Position numbers and translations under genes: made by a program. From positions 1 through 64,000 of the forward strand of contig JARYMT010000002.1 in NCBI GenBank assembly GCA_029906985.1: a DNA stretch of 64,000 bases, read 5' to 3'. This document shows positions 27,638 through 35,884 of the stretch, one piece after another (positions within the stretch are counted from its first letter, which is position 1; every line of letters starts with the position of its first letter). The notes below the pieces were generated by a model that was not told where the DNA came from, made no database searches, and was given only the letters and a program-made list of their open reading frames with translations. The DNA comes from Microgenomates group bacterium. Lineage in GTDB: Bacteria > Patescibacteriota > Microgenomatia > UBA1406 > GWC2-37-13.

Positions 27638-28735
27638 ATGGCGGGCTATTCTTTAGAGTCACCTAAAACAGTTTTGCGACAACCTATTCCTAATATAGAT
27701 TCTTTTTATTATCGGGTTTTTCCTTATCTATTTACCGCTTATGCCGCCTGGCGGGATATTGTTTTTCTTATAGCTCCGCCACCTATTATTTTAGCCTTAA
27801 AAAATTCTCCCGCTTACGAAGGTTTGGAAACTCTGGCTTGTGGTCTTTTTAAACTGACCGGATATCCTTTGTCTATAATTGAATTGACAAAAAGATTTCC
27901 CAGCCAAATATATGGATACTCAATTCCCCAGACACCTAAGGAGACGGAAGAAATTTTATTGGCTTGGTGGACATTGATGAATCGAAAAGAAGCTTGGGCT
28001 TTAACAATTCCCAATCAACCGCAAATAATTGATTTAAGGGATATTAGTCCACTAATTGTCGCCAGACTGCCTAAAAAAATGATTTTGGGTGGTTATCCGA
28101 TGATTAGAATTATGGATTCTGTTTATGTTCCTGATTATTATGGAGCTGATTGGTCAGAAGCTTTATTTGAATTTTTGGGTCCAGAAAACTATGAAAGAAT
28201 GGCCGACCTTTTGCTTAAGGAAAAGATTGATGAAATTCTTTTAGACAAAGCCAAAGGCAATATTTTTGATATTGGTTGCGGAAGCGGGCTTCTACAACAT
28301 TGGGTAAATTCTTGGGGAAAACAAAGAGAAATTTCCCTTTTTGGAATTGATCTTTCAGCCAAAATGATTAAAAAAGCTCAAGAGCGCGGCGAACCAGCCA
28401 TTGTTGGCAATGCGGCTTCTTTATCTTCTAAAGAAATTTTGGCTGAATTTGAAAAAATAGGCCAACCGATTAACTTTTTTGATCACGCGGTAATGTCTTA
28501 TGTTGATAACTGGTTGACTCCCGAGGAACGAAAGTCTATTTTTAGGACAGTTTTTCAATTATTAGACTGCGGTGGCAGTCTCCGGCTGAATGTCTATAGT
28601 CTTGAACCAGGCTGGCAGGATCATTACCGCAATTTAGCTTTAGAAGTCGGTTTTAAAAAAGTATTAATTTTTGAAAAAACCCTTCCTTCCCGCGATGGCA
28701 ATCGCCGAGTTGGTTTTGTTTTTGCTTATAAATAA
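27638..28735 (+). CDS. Class I SAM-dependent methyltransferase with unusual N-terminal domain
   Basis: Protein of 365 residues. The C-terminal half is a Rossmann methyltransferase: motif I FDIGCGSGLLQHW near residue 210, GIDLSAKMIKKAQERG (motif II region), and a post-motif segment with LRLNVYSLEPGW. The N-terminal 190 residues have no signature that I recognise, but are rich in aromatic residues (YYRVFPYLFTAYAAWRD). The ATG follows an extended -10, TGG-TAAAAT, by 9 nt. It is followed by tmk 33 nt later on the same strand. The substrate is unknown. Confidence 0.7.
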   Translation: MAGYSLESPKTVLRQPIPNIDSFYYRVFPYLFTAYAAWRDIVFLIAPPPIILALKNSPAYEGLETLACGLFKLTGYPLSIIELTKRFPSQIYGYSIPQTPKETEEILLAWWTLMNRKEAWALTIPNQPQIIDLRDISPLIVARLPKKMILGGYPMIRIMDSVYVPDYYGADWSEALFEFLGPENYERMADLLLKEKIDEILLDKAKGNIFDIGCGSGLLQHWVNSWGKQREISLFGIDLSAKMIKKAQERGEPAIVGNAASLSSKEILAEFEKIGQPINFFDHAVMSYVDNWLTPEERKSIFRTVFQLLDCGGSLRLNVYSLEPGWQDHYRNLALEVGFKKVLIFEKTLPSRDGNRRVGFVFAYK

Positions 28736-28768
28736 TTTTTCTGCTAAAATTAAAAAATACTTTTCGAT

Positions 28769-29449
28769 ATGAAAAAAGTGAAAAAAGGCAAACTAATTGT
28801 TATCGAAGGAACTGACGGCTCGGGGAAAGGAACCCAACTTAAACTTCTGGCTGAATATTTTAAAAGAAATAAAATTCCATTTGCCGTTTTTGATTTCCCC
28901 CAATATGATAAAACTTTTTTTGGCGATTTTGTCGGCCGATTTTTAAATGGCGAATTTGGTCATTTTAGCCGGATAAATCCCTATTTGGCCATGTTTCCCT
29001 ATGCTGGCGACCGCTGGCAAGTTAAAGATAAAATTTATCAGGCCTTGAATCAAAAAAAAATTGTTGTTTGCAATCGTTATGCTCCTTCAATTTCTTATCA
29101 GCTGGCCAAAGTCAAACCAAAAGATCGGTATAAATTTCTACAATGGGCAGAAGAATTAGAATACAAAGTTTTTGGCATTCCCAAAGAAGATTTAGTCATT
29201 TTTCTTTATGTCCCTTTGGAGATTGCCCAAAAACTTATTGGAAAAAAAGGGAAAAGGCTTTATTTGAAAAACAAAACCAAAGATCAATATGAAGAAAATA
29301 TTAATTATTTAAAAAAAGTTGAAAAAATGTATCTTTGGTTAAACCAGACCAAAAAAAACTGGTACCGGATTGATTGTATCGATAAAAAGGGTAATCTGCT
29401 CTCACCGGAACAAATTCATAAGATGATTTTAAAAAAAATTATAATTTGA
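28769..29449 (+). CDS. tmk: Thymidylate kinase
   Basis: Converts dTMP to dTDP with ATP in the cytoplasm; 226 residues, near the usual 205-215. P-loop EGTDGSGKGTQ (Gly where Ser is common), the dTMP-binding FDFPQYDKTFFG, the DRW of the DRx segment in YAGDRWQVK, and CNRYAPSISYQLAK, matching the family DRY-x-x-S...YQ. The stop TGA overlaps the -35 box of the next gene's promoter. It probably belongs to a short transcript with the methyltransferase before it. Confidence 0.88.
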   Translation: MKKVKKGKLIVIEGTDGSGKGTQLKLLAEYFKRNKIPFAVFDFPQYDKTFFGDFVGRFLNGEFGHFSRINPYLAMFPYAGDRWQVKDKIYQALNQKKIVVCNRYAPSISYQLAKVKPKDRYKFLQWAEELEYKVFGIPKEDLVIFLYVPLEIAQKLIGKKGKRLYLKNKTKDQYEENINYLKKVEKMYLWLNQTKKNWYRIDCIDKKGNLLSPEQIHKMILKKIII

Positions 29450-29475
29450 CATTTATTAATTAATTGTTTTATAAT
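29446..29475 (+). promoter_or_regulatory. Strong sigma70-type promoter
   Basis: TTGACA (29446-29451), 18 nt, TATAAT (29470-29475), both consensus. It overlaps the tmk stop codon and serves the secreted Ig-like gene and possibly galU, with a leader of about 10 nt. Confidence 0.75.
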
Positions 29476-29491
29476 TCCTACTAAATCATAT

Positions 29492-29914
29492 ATGGACAAG
29501 AAATTTGTCGCCTTGATGGTTTTATTTTTTCTTTCCGTCACCGTATTTACTAGCATTGTTGTTTTTAATCGGCCATTAACCCAATTAACCAAAGCGACCG
29601 AAGAATTACAGCCGTCTGCTTCTAATTCTCATATTTTTGCCTGGCCCCTGACGGTCAAAGCCGACGGCCAAGATAAAAGCACGCTGACCGTCTTTGGCGC
29701 CAATTATAAAAACAATCCCATTTCGCTTATTAATAAGCAGGTGACTCTTTCCACTACTTTGGGCCAAATCAGTGAGGAGCCGATAAGCGAGGAAAAACGA
29801 AAACAAGGTGAAGCTGTCTTTGTTATTAAATCCACTCAACCGGGTATCGCCGAAATTAAGGCGACGATCGACAATGTTCAACTCAATCAATCAGTTACCA
29901 TTAAATTTGAATAA
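29492..29914 (+). CDS. Small membrane-anchored Ig-like (invasin/BIG-1-type) protein
   Basis: Protein of 140 residues. Residues 5-25 form one hydrophobic helix (signal anchor). Then a linker rich in Thr, Ser and Pro leads to a single beta-sandwich: WPLTVKADGQDKSTLTV, then KQVTLSTTLGQ and GIAEIKATIDNVQLNQSVTI, the strand pattern of BIG-1/invasin repeats. It is likely an extracytoplasmic surface protein of unknown role. It has its own strong promoter and lies 11 nt before galU, so the two are probably co-transcribed. Confidence 0.65.
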   Translation: MDKKFVALMVLFFLSVTVFTSIVVFNRPLTQLTKATEELQPSASNSHIFAWPLTVKADGQDKSTLTVFGANYKNNPISLINKQVTLSTTLGQISEEPISEEKRKQGEAVFVIKSTQPGIAEIKATIDNVQLNQSVTIKFE

Positions 29915-29925
29915 TTTTTTAATTT

Positions 29926-30810
29926 ATGAAAATTACCAAAGCAGTTATTCCTGCGGCCGGATTTGGTACCCGTTTTTTGCCCCAGACCAAAGCGATGCCC
30001 AAGGAGATGCTTCCTATTGTCGACAAACCCGTCATTCAATATGTTGTTGAAGAAGCTGTCGCTTCAGGGATAAAAAATATTATTATTGTCACCGGCGCCA
30101 ACAAAAGAGCTATCGAAGATCACTTTGATACTCCTGACGCCGAGTTAGTCAATAATTTAATTCAGGGAAAAAAATTAGAGATGCTTCGACAAATAAAATA
30201 TATTTCAGAAATGGCCAATTTTGTTTATGTCCGTCAGAAAGGTCCTTATGGCAATGGTACGCCGGTTTTATCGGCCGAGCCGGCGATCGAAGATGAACCT
30301 TTTGCTGTTTTGTGGGGCGACGAATTTATTTTTGCCAAACCGCCAAGATTAAAACAAATGATTGATGTCTATGAAAAATATGGCGGCGTCGTCATTTCCG
30401 GAGTAAAGATTGAAAAAAAAGAGGATTTGAAAAGATACGGCATTGCCGATATCGAGCCGGTTAAGGGCAATCTTTTCAAAATCAAAAAAATTGTCGAAAA
30501 GCCGGAAATCGGTGAAGCTCCTTCAAATATCGCCGCCCATGGTGCCTATATTTTACCGCCAGAGATTTTTTCCGCCCTCAAAAGATTAAAACCAGGTAAA
30601 GGAGGAGAGATTTGGTTGGTCGACGCAATCAATCTTCTTAAAAAAGAAGGAATCCCCGTCTATACTTTAGTTGTCAAAAACGGTAAATATTATGATACTG
30701 GTAATAAATTCGAATATCTGAAAACCGTCGTCGAATTTGGGCTACGCCATCCTGACATCAATGGTCAGTTTCGTCGCTTTTTAAAAGAAATTCTTAACTT
30801 TCGTTCTTAA
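29926..30810 (+). CDS. galU: UTP-glucose-1-phosphate uridylyltransferase
   Basis: Makes UDP-glucose from UTP and glucose-1-phosphate; 294 residues, standard length. N-terminal nucleotide-binding AAGFGTRFLPQTKAMPKEM, then IQYVVEEAVASGI, a substrate loop with VRQKGPYGNGTPVL, WGDEFI with the metal-binding Asp, and IVEKPEIGEAPSNIAAHGAY. UDP-glucose would feed the glycan-handling membrane proteins in this window. It directly follows the Ig-like gene. Confidence 0.94.
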   Translation: MKITKAVIPAAGFGTRFLPQTKAMPKEMLPIVDKPVIQYVVEEAVASGIKNIIIVTGANKRAIEDHFDTPDAELVNNLIQGKKLEMLRQIKYISEMANFVYVRQKGPYGNGTPVLSAEPAIEDEPFAVLWGDEFIFAKPPRLKQMIDVYEKYGGVVISGVKIEKKEDLKRYGIADIEPVKGNLFKIKKIVEKPEIGEAPSNIAAHGAYILPPEIFSALKRLKPGKGGEIWLVDAINLLKKEGIPVYTLVVKNGKYYDTGNKFEYLKTVVEFGLRHPDINGQFRRFLKEILNFRS

Positions 30811-30834
30811 TGATTAATTTTTTATTTTATTCTG

Positions 30835-30863
30835 TTGCAAATTAAACCTTCGGTTGTTAAAAT
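30835..30863 (+). promoter_or_regulatory. Promoter of rpsB-tsf-frr
   Basis: TTGCAA (30835-30840), 17 nt, TAAAAT (30858-30863) with TG extension. The rpsB ATG is 9 nt after the -10, leaving a leader of about 2 nt. There is no room for an S2-binding leader. Confidence 0.65.
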
Positions 30864-30872
30864 TAAAAAATT

Positions 30873-31550
30873 ATGTCTGACATTGATCAACAAATTGAAG
30901 AAATGTTTAATGCGGGGGTTCATCTAGGCCACAAAAGCAATCGAATTCACCCTAAAGCCAAAAAATTTATTTATAAGATTGAATCCGGCGTTTCCATCAT
31001 TGATTTGACCAAAACTCAAGAACAATTAAAAAAGGCCGTTGATTTTGTCAAAAAATTAGCCAAGGAGGGGAAAAGTCTTCTTTTTGTCGTCACCAAAAAA
31101 ATTGCCTCCCAATATGTTCGAGAAGAATGTTCAAACAAAAATCTTTTTTTTGTCACTACCAAATGGCCGGCCGGTCTTCTTACCAATTTTGAAACAATTA
31201 TGAAAAATGTCAACACTCTAAAAAAAATGCGCGAGGAAAAAGAATCCGGCCAGTGGAATAAGTTTGTCAAACACGAACAATCAAAAAAACAAAAGAAATT
31301 AAACCGCCTGGAAAGATTTTATGGTGGAATTGCCGCGATGGATAAAAAGCCCGACGCCTTATTTATTGTCGACATCAAAAAAGAAAAAAATGCCGTTAAA
31401 GAGGCCAGACTTAATCAGATTCCTATCGTCGCTTTGGTTGATACTAACAGCAATCCTTTTTCCGTCGATTTTCCCATTGTCGGCAACGACGACTCATTTT
31501 CCTCAATTCAATATATTGTTAACACGATTATCAGTGCCTATAAAAAATAA
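30873..31550 (+). CDS. rpsB: 30S ribosomal protein uS2
   Basis: Small-subunit protein, 225 residues (E. coli 241). Family landmarks: MFNAGVHLGHKSNRIHPKAK near the start, TKWPAGLLTNF, and the C-terminal KPDALFIVDIKKEKNAVKEA followed by IPIVALVDTNSNP. The stop shares one base with the tsf start, so translation is coupled. The usual rpsB-tsf order is kept. Confidence 0.96.
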   Translation: MSDIDQQIEEMFNAGVHLGHKSNRIHPKAKKFIYKIESGVSIIDLTKTQEQLKKAVDFVKKLAKEGKSLLFVVTKKIASQYVREECSNKNLFFVTTKWPAGLLTNFETIMKNVNTLKKMREEKESGQWNKFVKHEQSKKQKKLNRLERFYGGIAAMDKKPDALFIVDIKKEKNAVKEARLNQIPIVALVDTNSNPFSVDFPIVGNDDSFSSIQYIVNTIISAYKK

Positions 31551-32002
31551 TGGTTGATATTGTTAAACTAAAAAAATTAAGAGAAATGACCGGTGTTTCT
31601 TTTGCTTTGTGTAAAAAAGCACTTGAGGAAAGTCGGAATAATCTGGAAAAAGCGAAAAAAAAATTAACCGATTGGGGAGCAGAAACCGCCGGCAAAAAAT
31701 CAGAAAGAGCTACCGGTCAGGGCGCTATTTTCAGTTATGTCCATCATAATCGAAAAGTCGCCAGCTTAATCGAACTTCTTTGCGAGACTGATTTTGTCGC
31801 CACCAATCAAGATTTTATCAATCTTGGCCATGAATTGGCAATGCAGGTTTGTTCGATGGCCGCCAAGGATGTTGATGAGCTCTTAAAACAGGAATACATT
31901 CGTGATCCGGCTAAAAAAATTGCCGATCTTGTCAATGACGCCATCCTTAAATTTGGAGAAAATATTAAAATCAATCGCTTTATTCGCTGGAATTTATCAT
32001 AA
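31550..32002 (+). CDS. tsf: Elongation factor Ts, short form
   Basis: Nucleotide-exchange factor for EF-Tu, only 150 residues (E. coli 283, Thermus about 196). The N-terminal UBA-like part is clear (KLREMTGVSFALCKKALEES) and the EF-Tu-contact motif TDFVATNQDF is present. After one shortened core subdomain the protein ends in INRFIRWNLS; the second subdomain and coiled coil are missing. It may act as a dimer, as in Thermus. It overlaps rpsB by 1 nt and lies 9 nt before frr. pyrH, which often sits here, is absent. Confidence 0.92.
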   Translation: MVDIVKLKKLREMTGVSFALCKKALEESRNNLEKAKKKLTDWGAETAGKKSERATGQGAIFSYVHHNRKVASLIELLCETDFVATNQDFINLGHELAMQVCSMAAKDVDELLKQEYIRDPAKKIADLVNDAILKFGENIKINRFIRWNLS

Positions 32003-32011
32003 TTTTTAAAA

Positions 32012-32569
32012 ATGGAACTTATTCCTGAATTTAAACGACATTTAGAAAAAATCATTGATGCTTTAAGGGAAAACCTAAAAAGCATAAGGACTGGTCGAGC
32101 TAATCCTTCACTTATCGAAAATCTACTCGTTGAGGCCTATGGCGGCCAGTCAAAGCTAAGGCTGATGGAATTATCTACCATTAATGTCGAAGGTCCAAGC
32201 ATGTTAGTAATTAGCCCTTTTGATCCCTCGACAATCAAAGAAATTGAAAAAGCGGTTTTGAAGTCTCCTCTTGGTTTAAGTCCCCAGGTTCAAGGCAGCC
32301 GAATCATCATCCGTCTTCCGCCTTTGACCGAAGAACAAAGAGAGAAATTAAAAAAAATTGTCCAGCAAAACGTCGAAGAAAAAAAAGTCAATATCAGAAA
32401 TCAACGCGATGAGGTCAGAAAAAAAATCCGACAGCTTTTTGAAGCCAAATCGCTTACTGAAGACGAAAAATTTCGTTTGGAAAAAGAAATCGACAGTATT
32501 ACCCAGGAATATAATTTGAAAATTCAGGAAATTTTCAAAAACAAGGAGCAGGAAATCATGTCGATATAA
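32012..32569 (+). CDS. frr: Ribosome recycling factor
   Basis: Splits post-termination ribosomes with EF-G; 185 residues, exactly the family length. LKSIRTGRANPSLIENLLVE at the start of the long helix, YGGQSKLRLMELSTINV, and the C-terminal RDEVRKKIRQLFEAKSLTED are all conserved. It is the last gene of rpsB-tsf-frr. Downstream (32570-32692) lies a 123-nt spacer with a 12-bp palindrome TTAAGCGCTTAA (32594-32605) but no T run. Confidence 0.96.
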   Translation: MELIPEFKRHLEKIIDALRENLKSIRTGRANPSLIENLLVEAYGGQSKLRLMELSTINVEGPSMLVISPFDPSTIKEIEKAVLKSPLGLSPQVQGSRIIIRLPPLTEEQREKLKKIVQQNVEEKKVNIRNQRDEVRKKIRQLFEAKSLTEDEKFRLEKEIDSITQEYNLKIQEIFKNKEQEIMSI

Positions 32570-32692
32570 TTTTGTTGTGTCAACTTGCTTCGATTAAGCG
32601 CTTAAAACCTGACCGGAGCTTAGCTGACATAATAAATGTTTTATAAATTATATTTCAAGAGCCTTAAATCCGCTTATCCGGAATAAAAAAAT

Positions 32693-33769
32693 ATGCTGAC
32701 GGTGGTCGTTTTTATTTTTATTTTGGCGGTTTTGGTTTTGGTCCATGAATTTGGCCATTTTATTGCCGCCAAAAAACAAGGCGTTCTGGTTGAAGAATTT
32801 GGTTTTGGCTATCCGCCAAGAATTTTCGGCTTTCAAATTGGCGAGACTTTATACAGTCTTAATCTGATTCCCCTCGGCGGTTTTGTCAAACTTTATGGCG
32901 AGGCGTCCGAAGAGTTGGCAAACCAAAAAAAATCCGTCCCCAAAAACCGGGCCTTTATCAATAAAAAACCTTGGCAAAAGGCTTTGATTATTGTTGCCGG
33001 AGTTTTAGGCAACTTTCTTCTCGGCTGGCTTTTGATTGCCTATTTATTTACCCAGGGAGTGCCTTCGCCGACCAAACAGGTGATTGTCGAAGCCGTCCAA
33101 AAAAATTCGCCGGCAGCCAGGGCGGGAATTATTCCCAAAGACATTATTGAAAAAATTATTGTTGAGAAAAAACAATATGAAATCAAATCAACCGCTGATT
33201 TAATCAATTTAAGCAAAAAATTTGCCGGTCAGTCTTTGACTTTCCAAGTTTTAAGAGATGGTCAAAAAAAATTTTTCGAAATTGTTCCCCGGAAAAATCC
33301 GCCGGCCGGTCAGGGGCCTTTGGGTGTCGTCATCACTAATTTTGTCGAAAAAAAATACCCATGGTATCAAGCTCCTTTTTACGGACTAATCGAAGCTTTC
33401 GCCATCACCAAACAAATATTGGTCGAATTATTAAAGACTTTGTTTTTGTTTTTAACTCTTCAAAAGCCTAAAACCGATTTAAGCGGTCCGATCGGCGTTG
33501 CTTATTTTACCGGCCAGGTGATTAAGTTTGGCAAAAATGCGGTTCTGGAGCTGATCGCTCTTTTATCGCTTAATTTAGCGGTAATCAATATTTTTTTGCC
33601 TTTTCCTCTTCTTGATGGCGGCCGGCTGGTTTTGATTATTTATGAATGGATTACCAGAAAAAAAGTTAATAAAACTTTGGAAAAATATCTTAATATCATC
33701 GGCTTGGCTTTTTTAATTACCATCGCCATTTTGGTTTCTGTAAATGATATAATTAAAATTTATCGATAA
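32693..33769 (+). CDS. rseP: Site-2-type intramembrane metalloprotease (RseP/M50 family)
   Basis: Membrane zinc protease of 358 residues, with four hydrophobic segments. HEFGH at residues 18-22 in the first helix gives two zinc ligands and the catalytic Glu; LLDGGRL (Asp 308) in the last third gives the third ligand. A single PDZ domain lies at about 120-205 (SPAARAGIIPKDIIEKI), where E. coli RseP has two. Known relatives cut anti-sigma factors or leftover signal peptides. It is followed after 2 nt by the kinase-like gene. Confidence 0.9.
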   Translation: MLTVVVFIFILAVLVLVHEFGHFIAAKKQGVLVEEFGFGYPPRIFGFQIGETLYSLNLIPLGGFVKLYGEASEELANQKKSVPKNRAFINKKPWQKALIIVAGVLGNFLLGWLLIAYLFTQGVPSPTKQVIVEAVQKNSPAARAGIIPKDIIEKIIVEKKQYEIKSTADLINLSKKFAGQSLTFQVLRDGQKKFFEIVPRKNPPAGQGPLGVVITNFVEKKYPWYQAPFYGLIEAFAITKQILVELLKTLFLFLTLQKPKTDLSGPIGVAYFTGQVIKFGKNAVLELIALLSLNLAVINIFLPFPLLDGGRLVLIIYEWITRKKVNKTLEKYLNIIGLAFLITIAILVSVNDIIKIYR

Positions 33770-33771
33770 AT

Positions 33772-34341
33772 ATGAAGTTGAAATACGAAAACATCACTAT
33801 TTCAGGCGGAGTGGCGGTTGGGAAAAATGCTCTTCTTAATAACCTCAAACCTTATTTGCTGCCTTTGGGCTGGCACTTTACCTCAGGCGGACAGATATTG
33901 CGTGATTTTACCAAAGAAAATATTCTCCCTTTGGCCAGTTTGGTTGATAAGGAATTTCACTACCGCCTTGATAACCGGACTTTGGCGCTTCTAAAAAAGG
34001 GCAAATATGTCATTGAAGCTTGGCTGGCTGGTTTTGTCGCCCGCCGGCTTAAAAACACCCTAAGAGTCCTTTTGATCTGCACTAATGAGGCAGTGCGGGT
34101 CGACCGGGTCGCCAACCGGGACAATATATCGATTGAACAAGCTAAGGAATTTATTAAAAAAAGGGAAGAAATCAATTTTAAAGAATGGCAACGGATTTAT
34201 GGAAATTATAATTTTTTTGATCCGAAATATTATCATTTAGTCATCGATACCTATTCCTCCGGCCAGCTGGAAACTTTGGGCAAAGTCCTTGACAAGCTTG
34301 GTTATGATCATAAAAACATCTCCGTCCAACCCCGGCCATAA
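33772..34341 (+). CDS. Cytidylate-kinase-like P-loop protein
   Basis: Protein of 189 residues. The P-loop is GGVAVGKNALL, with Asn in place of the Ser/Thr after Lys. The later VDRVANRDNISIEQAKEFIKKREE resembles the LID and arginine region of archaeal-type cytidylate kinases (AAA_18/Cytidylate_kin2). Function is probably nucleotide or small-molecule phosphorylation, not proven. The C-terminal residues QPRP and the stop come from a repeat element (34331-34406) that is also found at the end of hisS. It overlaps nothing else and is 2 nt after the protease gene. Confidence 0.6.
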   Translation: MKLKYENITISGGVAVGKNALLNNLKPYLLPLGWHFTSGGQILRDFTKENILPLASLVDKEFHYRLDNRTLALLKKGKYVIEAWLAGFVARRLKNTLRVLLICTNEAVRVDRVANRDNISIEQAKEFIKKREEINFKEWQRIYGNYNFFDPKYYHLVIDTYSSGQLETLGKVLDKLGYDHKNISVQPRP

Positions 34342-34406
34342 AGTTCGACCCCCGCGGTCGAACTTGGGCCAGCCCGACGCTCCACCCATCTCAAATTAGC
34401 CTCGAC
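34331..34406 (+). repeat. GC-rich palindromic intergenic repeat, copy 1
   Basis: GGCCATAAA, then a perfect 10-bp hairpin AAGTTCGACC-CCCGC-GGTCGAACTT (34341-34365), then GGGCCAGCCCGAC, TCCACCCATCTC and AAATTAGCCTCGAC. It begins inside the upstream coding sequence and provides its stop codon. It lies in the 231-nt spacer before proS. The rest of that spacer is AT-rich, with TATAAT at 34555-34560 placed 12 nt before proS. Confidence 0.85.
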
Positions 34407-34572
34407 TTTTTTAATGATTTTTTTGACTTAATTTATTCACCCGACCGCCAGTTTTCCTGATTTGTAATTCCTCAATCCTAATTATCTCCATGGCTTGACA
34501 GCATTTACTAATTTAATTGACTTTTTCTTTATAGATTTTTAAAAAAAATTCAATTATAATAGTAATAATTTT

Positions 34573-35823
34573 ATGCTATATTCCAAGCTTTTTGGCAAAA
34601 CAAAAAAAACCGTCAATCAACAGTTTGAATCAAAAAATCATGAGCTTTTGACTAAAGGCGGTTTTATTGATCAAGTCAGCAGCGGCATTTACTCACTTTT
34701 ACCTCTTGGCAAAAAAGTTCTTTCTCATATTGAAAATGTCATTCGCCAAGAAATGGAGGCCATCGGCGGTCAAGAAATTTCCATGCCTCTTTTACAGCCA
34801 AAAATTAATTGGCAAAAAACAAATCGCTGGTCGACGGTAGATATTTTATTTAAAACCAAAAGTCAATACGGTCAGGAATATGTAATCGCGCCAACTCACG
34901 AAGAAATTGTCACCCCGCTGGCCAAAAAATACATCGAAAGTTATCGCGATCTACCCCTATATCTTTATCATATTACGCCAAAATTCCGCGATGAACCCCG
35001 GCCAAAATCAGGTATTTTGAGAGGCAAGGAATTTGGCATGAAAGATCTTTATTCTTTTCACGCCGACAAAAAAGATTTTGAAATTTTTTATCAAAAAGTA
35101 ATTGAGGCTTATTTGAAAATTTTCAATCGGGTGGGGTTAAAAGAAATCAAAATCACCGAGGCCTCCGGTGGTAGCTTTTCTAAAAAATTGTCTCATGAAT
35201 TTAATGTCATTACTCCTGCCGGCGAAGTTGATCTTTTTTATTGTTCATTTTGTTCTTTTGCCCAAAATCAAGAAATCGCCACTCTAAAGGAAGGTGAATT
35301 ATGTCCCCGCTGTCGAAAGGGGAGAATGATTAAGGGTAAAGCCATTGAAGTCGGTAATATTTTTGATTTAAATACCCGATTTAGCGATAGTTTTGATTTG
35401 TTTTGTGTCGACAACCAAGGCGAAAAAAAACCTGTCTATATGGGCTGTTACGGAATCGGCACCACTCGACTTTTGGGAGCAATCGTTGAGGTCTATCATG
35501 ATGACAAAGGGATCATCTGGCCAGAAAATATTGCTCCTTATCAAGTCCATCTTTTAGGCCTCGATCAACAAGATAAAATCGTTAATCAAAATTGCCAAAA
35601 AGTTTATCAACAATTGATAAAAAAGAAGATCGCTGTCCTTTTTGATGATCGCCAAGAAATATCTGCCGGCCAAAAATTTTCCGATGCCGATTTAATTGGC
35701 ATTCCCCATCGTCTCGTCGTCTCCAAAAGGACCGGCGAAAAAATAGAATACAAAAGAAGAGATCAAAAAGAATCCAAGCTCTTAACTTTGGAAGAAATAA
35801 TCAAGCTCTGCCATCAAGGTTGA
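34573..35823 (+). CDS. proS: Prolyl-tRNA synthetase without editing insertion
   Basis: Class II synthetase charging tRNA-Pro, 416 residues against 570 or so for standard bacterial ProRS. Motif 1 region LLPLGKKVLSHIENVIRQEM, motif 2 KFRDEPRPKSGILRGKEFGM and motif 3 GCYGIGTTRLLGAIVE are all present. The 180-residue INS editing domain between motifs 2 and 3 is missing; instead a short segment has CSFC and CPRC, likely a zinc knuckle. An anticodon-binding domain closes the protein. The last residues CHQG and the TGA come from repeat copy 2. tRNA-Pro(CGG) is encoded at 39.0 kb. Confidence 0.93.
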   Translation: MLYSKLFGKTKKTVNQQFESKNHELLTKGGFIDQVSSGIYSLLPLGKKVLSHIENVIRQEMEAIGGQEISMPLLQPKINWQKTNRWSTVDILFKTKSQYGQEYVIAPTHEEIVTPLAKKYIESYRDLPLYLYHITPKFRDEPRPKSGILRGKEFGMKDLYSFHADKKDFEIFYQKVIEAYLKIFNRVGLKEIKITEASGGSFSKKLSHEFNVITPAGEVDLFYCSFCSFAQNQEIATLKEGELCPRCRKGRMIKGKAIEVGNIFDLNTRFSDSFDLFCVDNQGEKKPVYMGCYGIGTTRLLGAIVEVYHDDKGIIWPENIAPYQVHLLGLDQQDKIVNQNCQKVYQQLIKKKIAVLFDDRQEISAGQKFSDADLIGIPHRLVVSKRTGEKIEYKRRDQKESKLLTLEEIIKLCHQG

Positions 35824-35880
35824 CCCCCGCGGTCGAAAAAAGGCCGTCCTGACAACTAATATATCTCAAATTAGCCTCAA
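35810..35880 (+). repeat. GC-rich palindromic intergenic repeat, copy 2
   Basis: GCCATCAAGG, hairpin TTGACC-CCCGC-GGTCGA (one G-U pair), then AGGCCGTCCTGAC, ATCTCAAATTAGCCTCAA and a T-rich end. The last two blocks match copy 1 nearly base for base. It overlaps the proS 3' end and stop and lies between convergent proS and cysS. Confidence 0.82.
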
Positions 35881-35884
35881 TCTC

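Noticed and set aside
32594-32605. TTAAGCGCTTAA palindrome after frr as terminator
   Set aside because: Too short without a T run. It may be part of a longer imperfect inverted repeat (TGTCA...TGACA), but pairing is poor.
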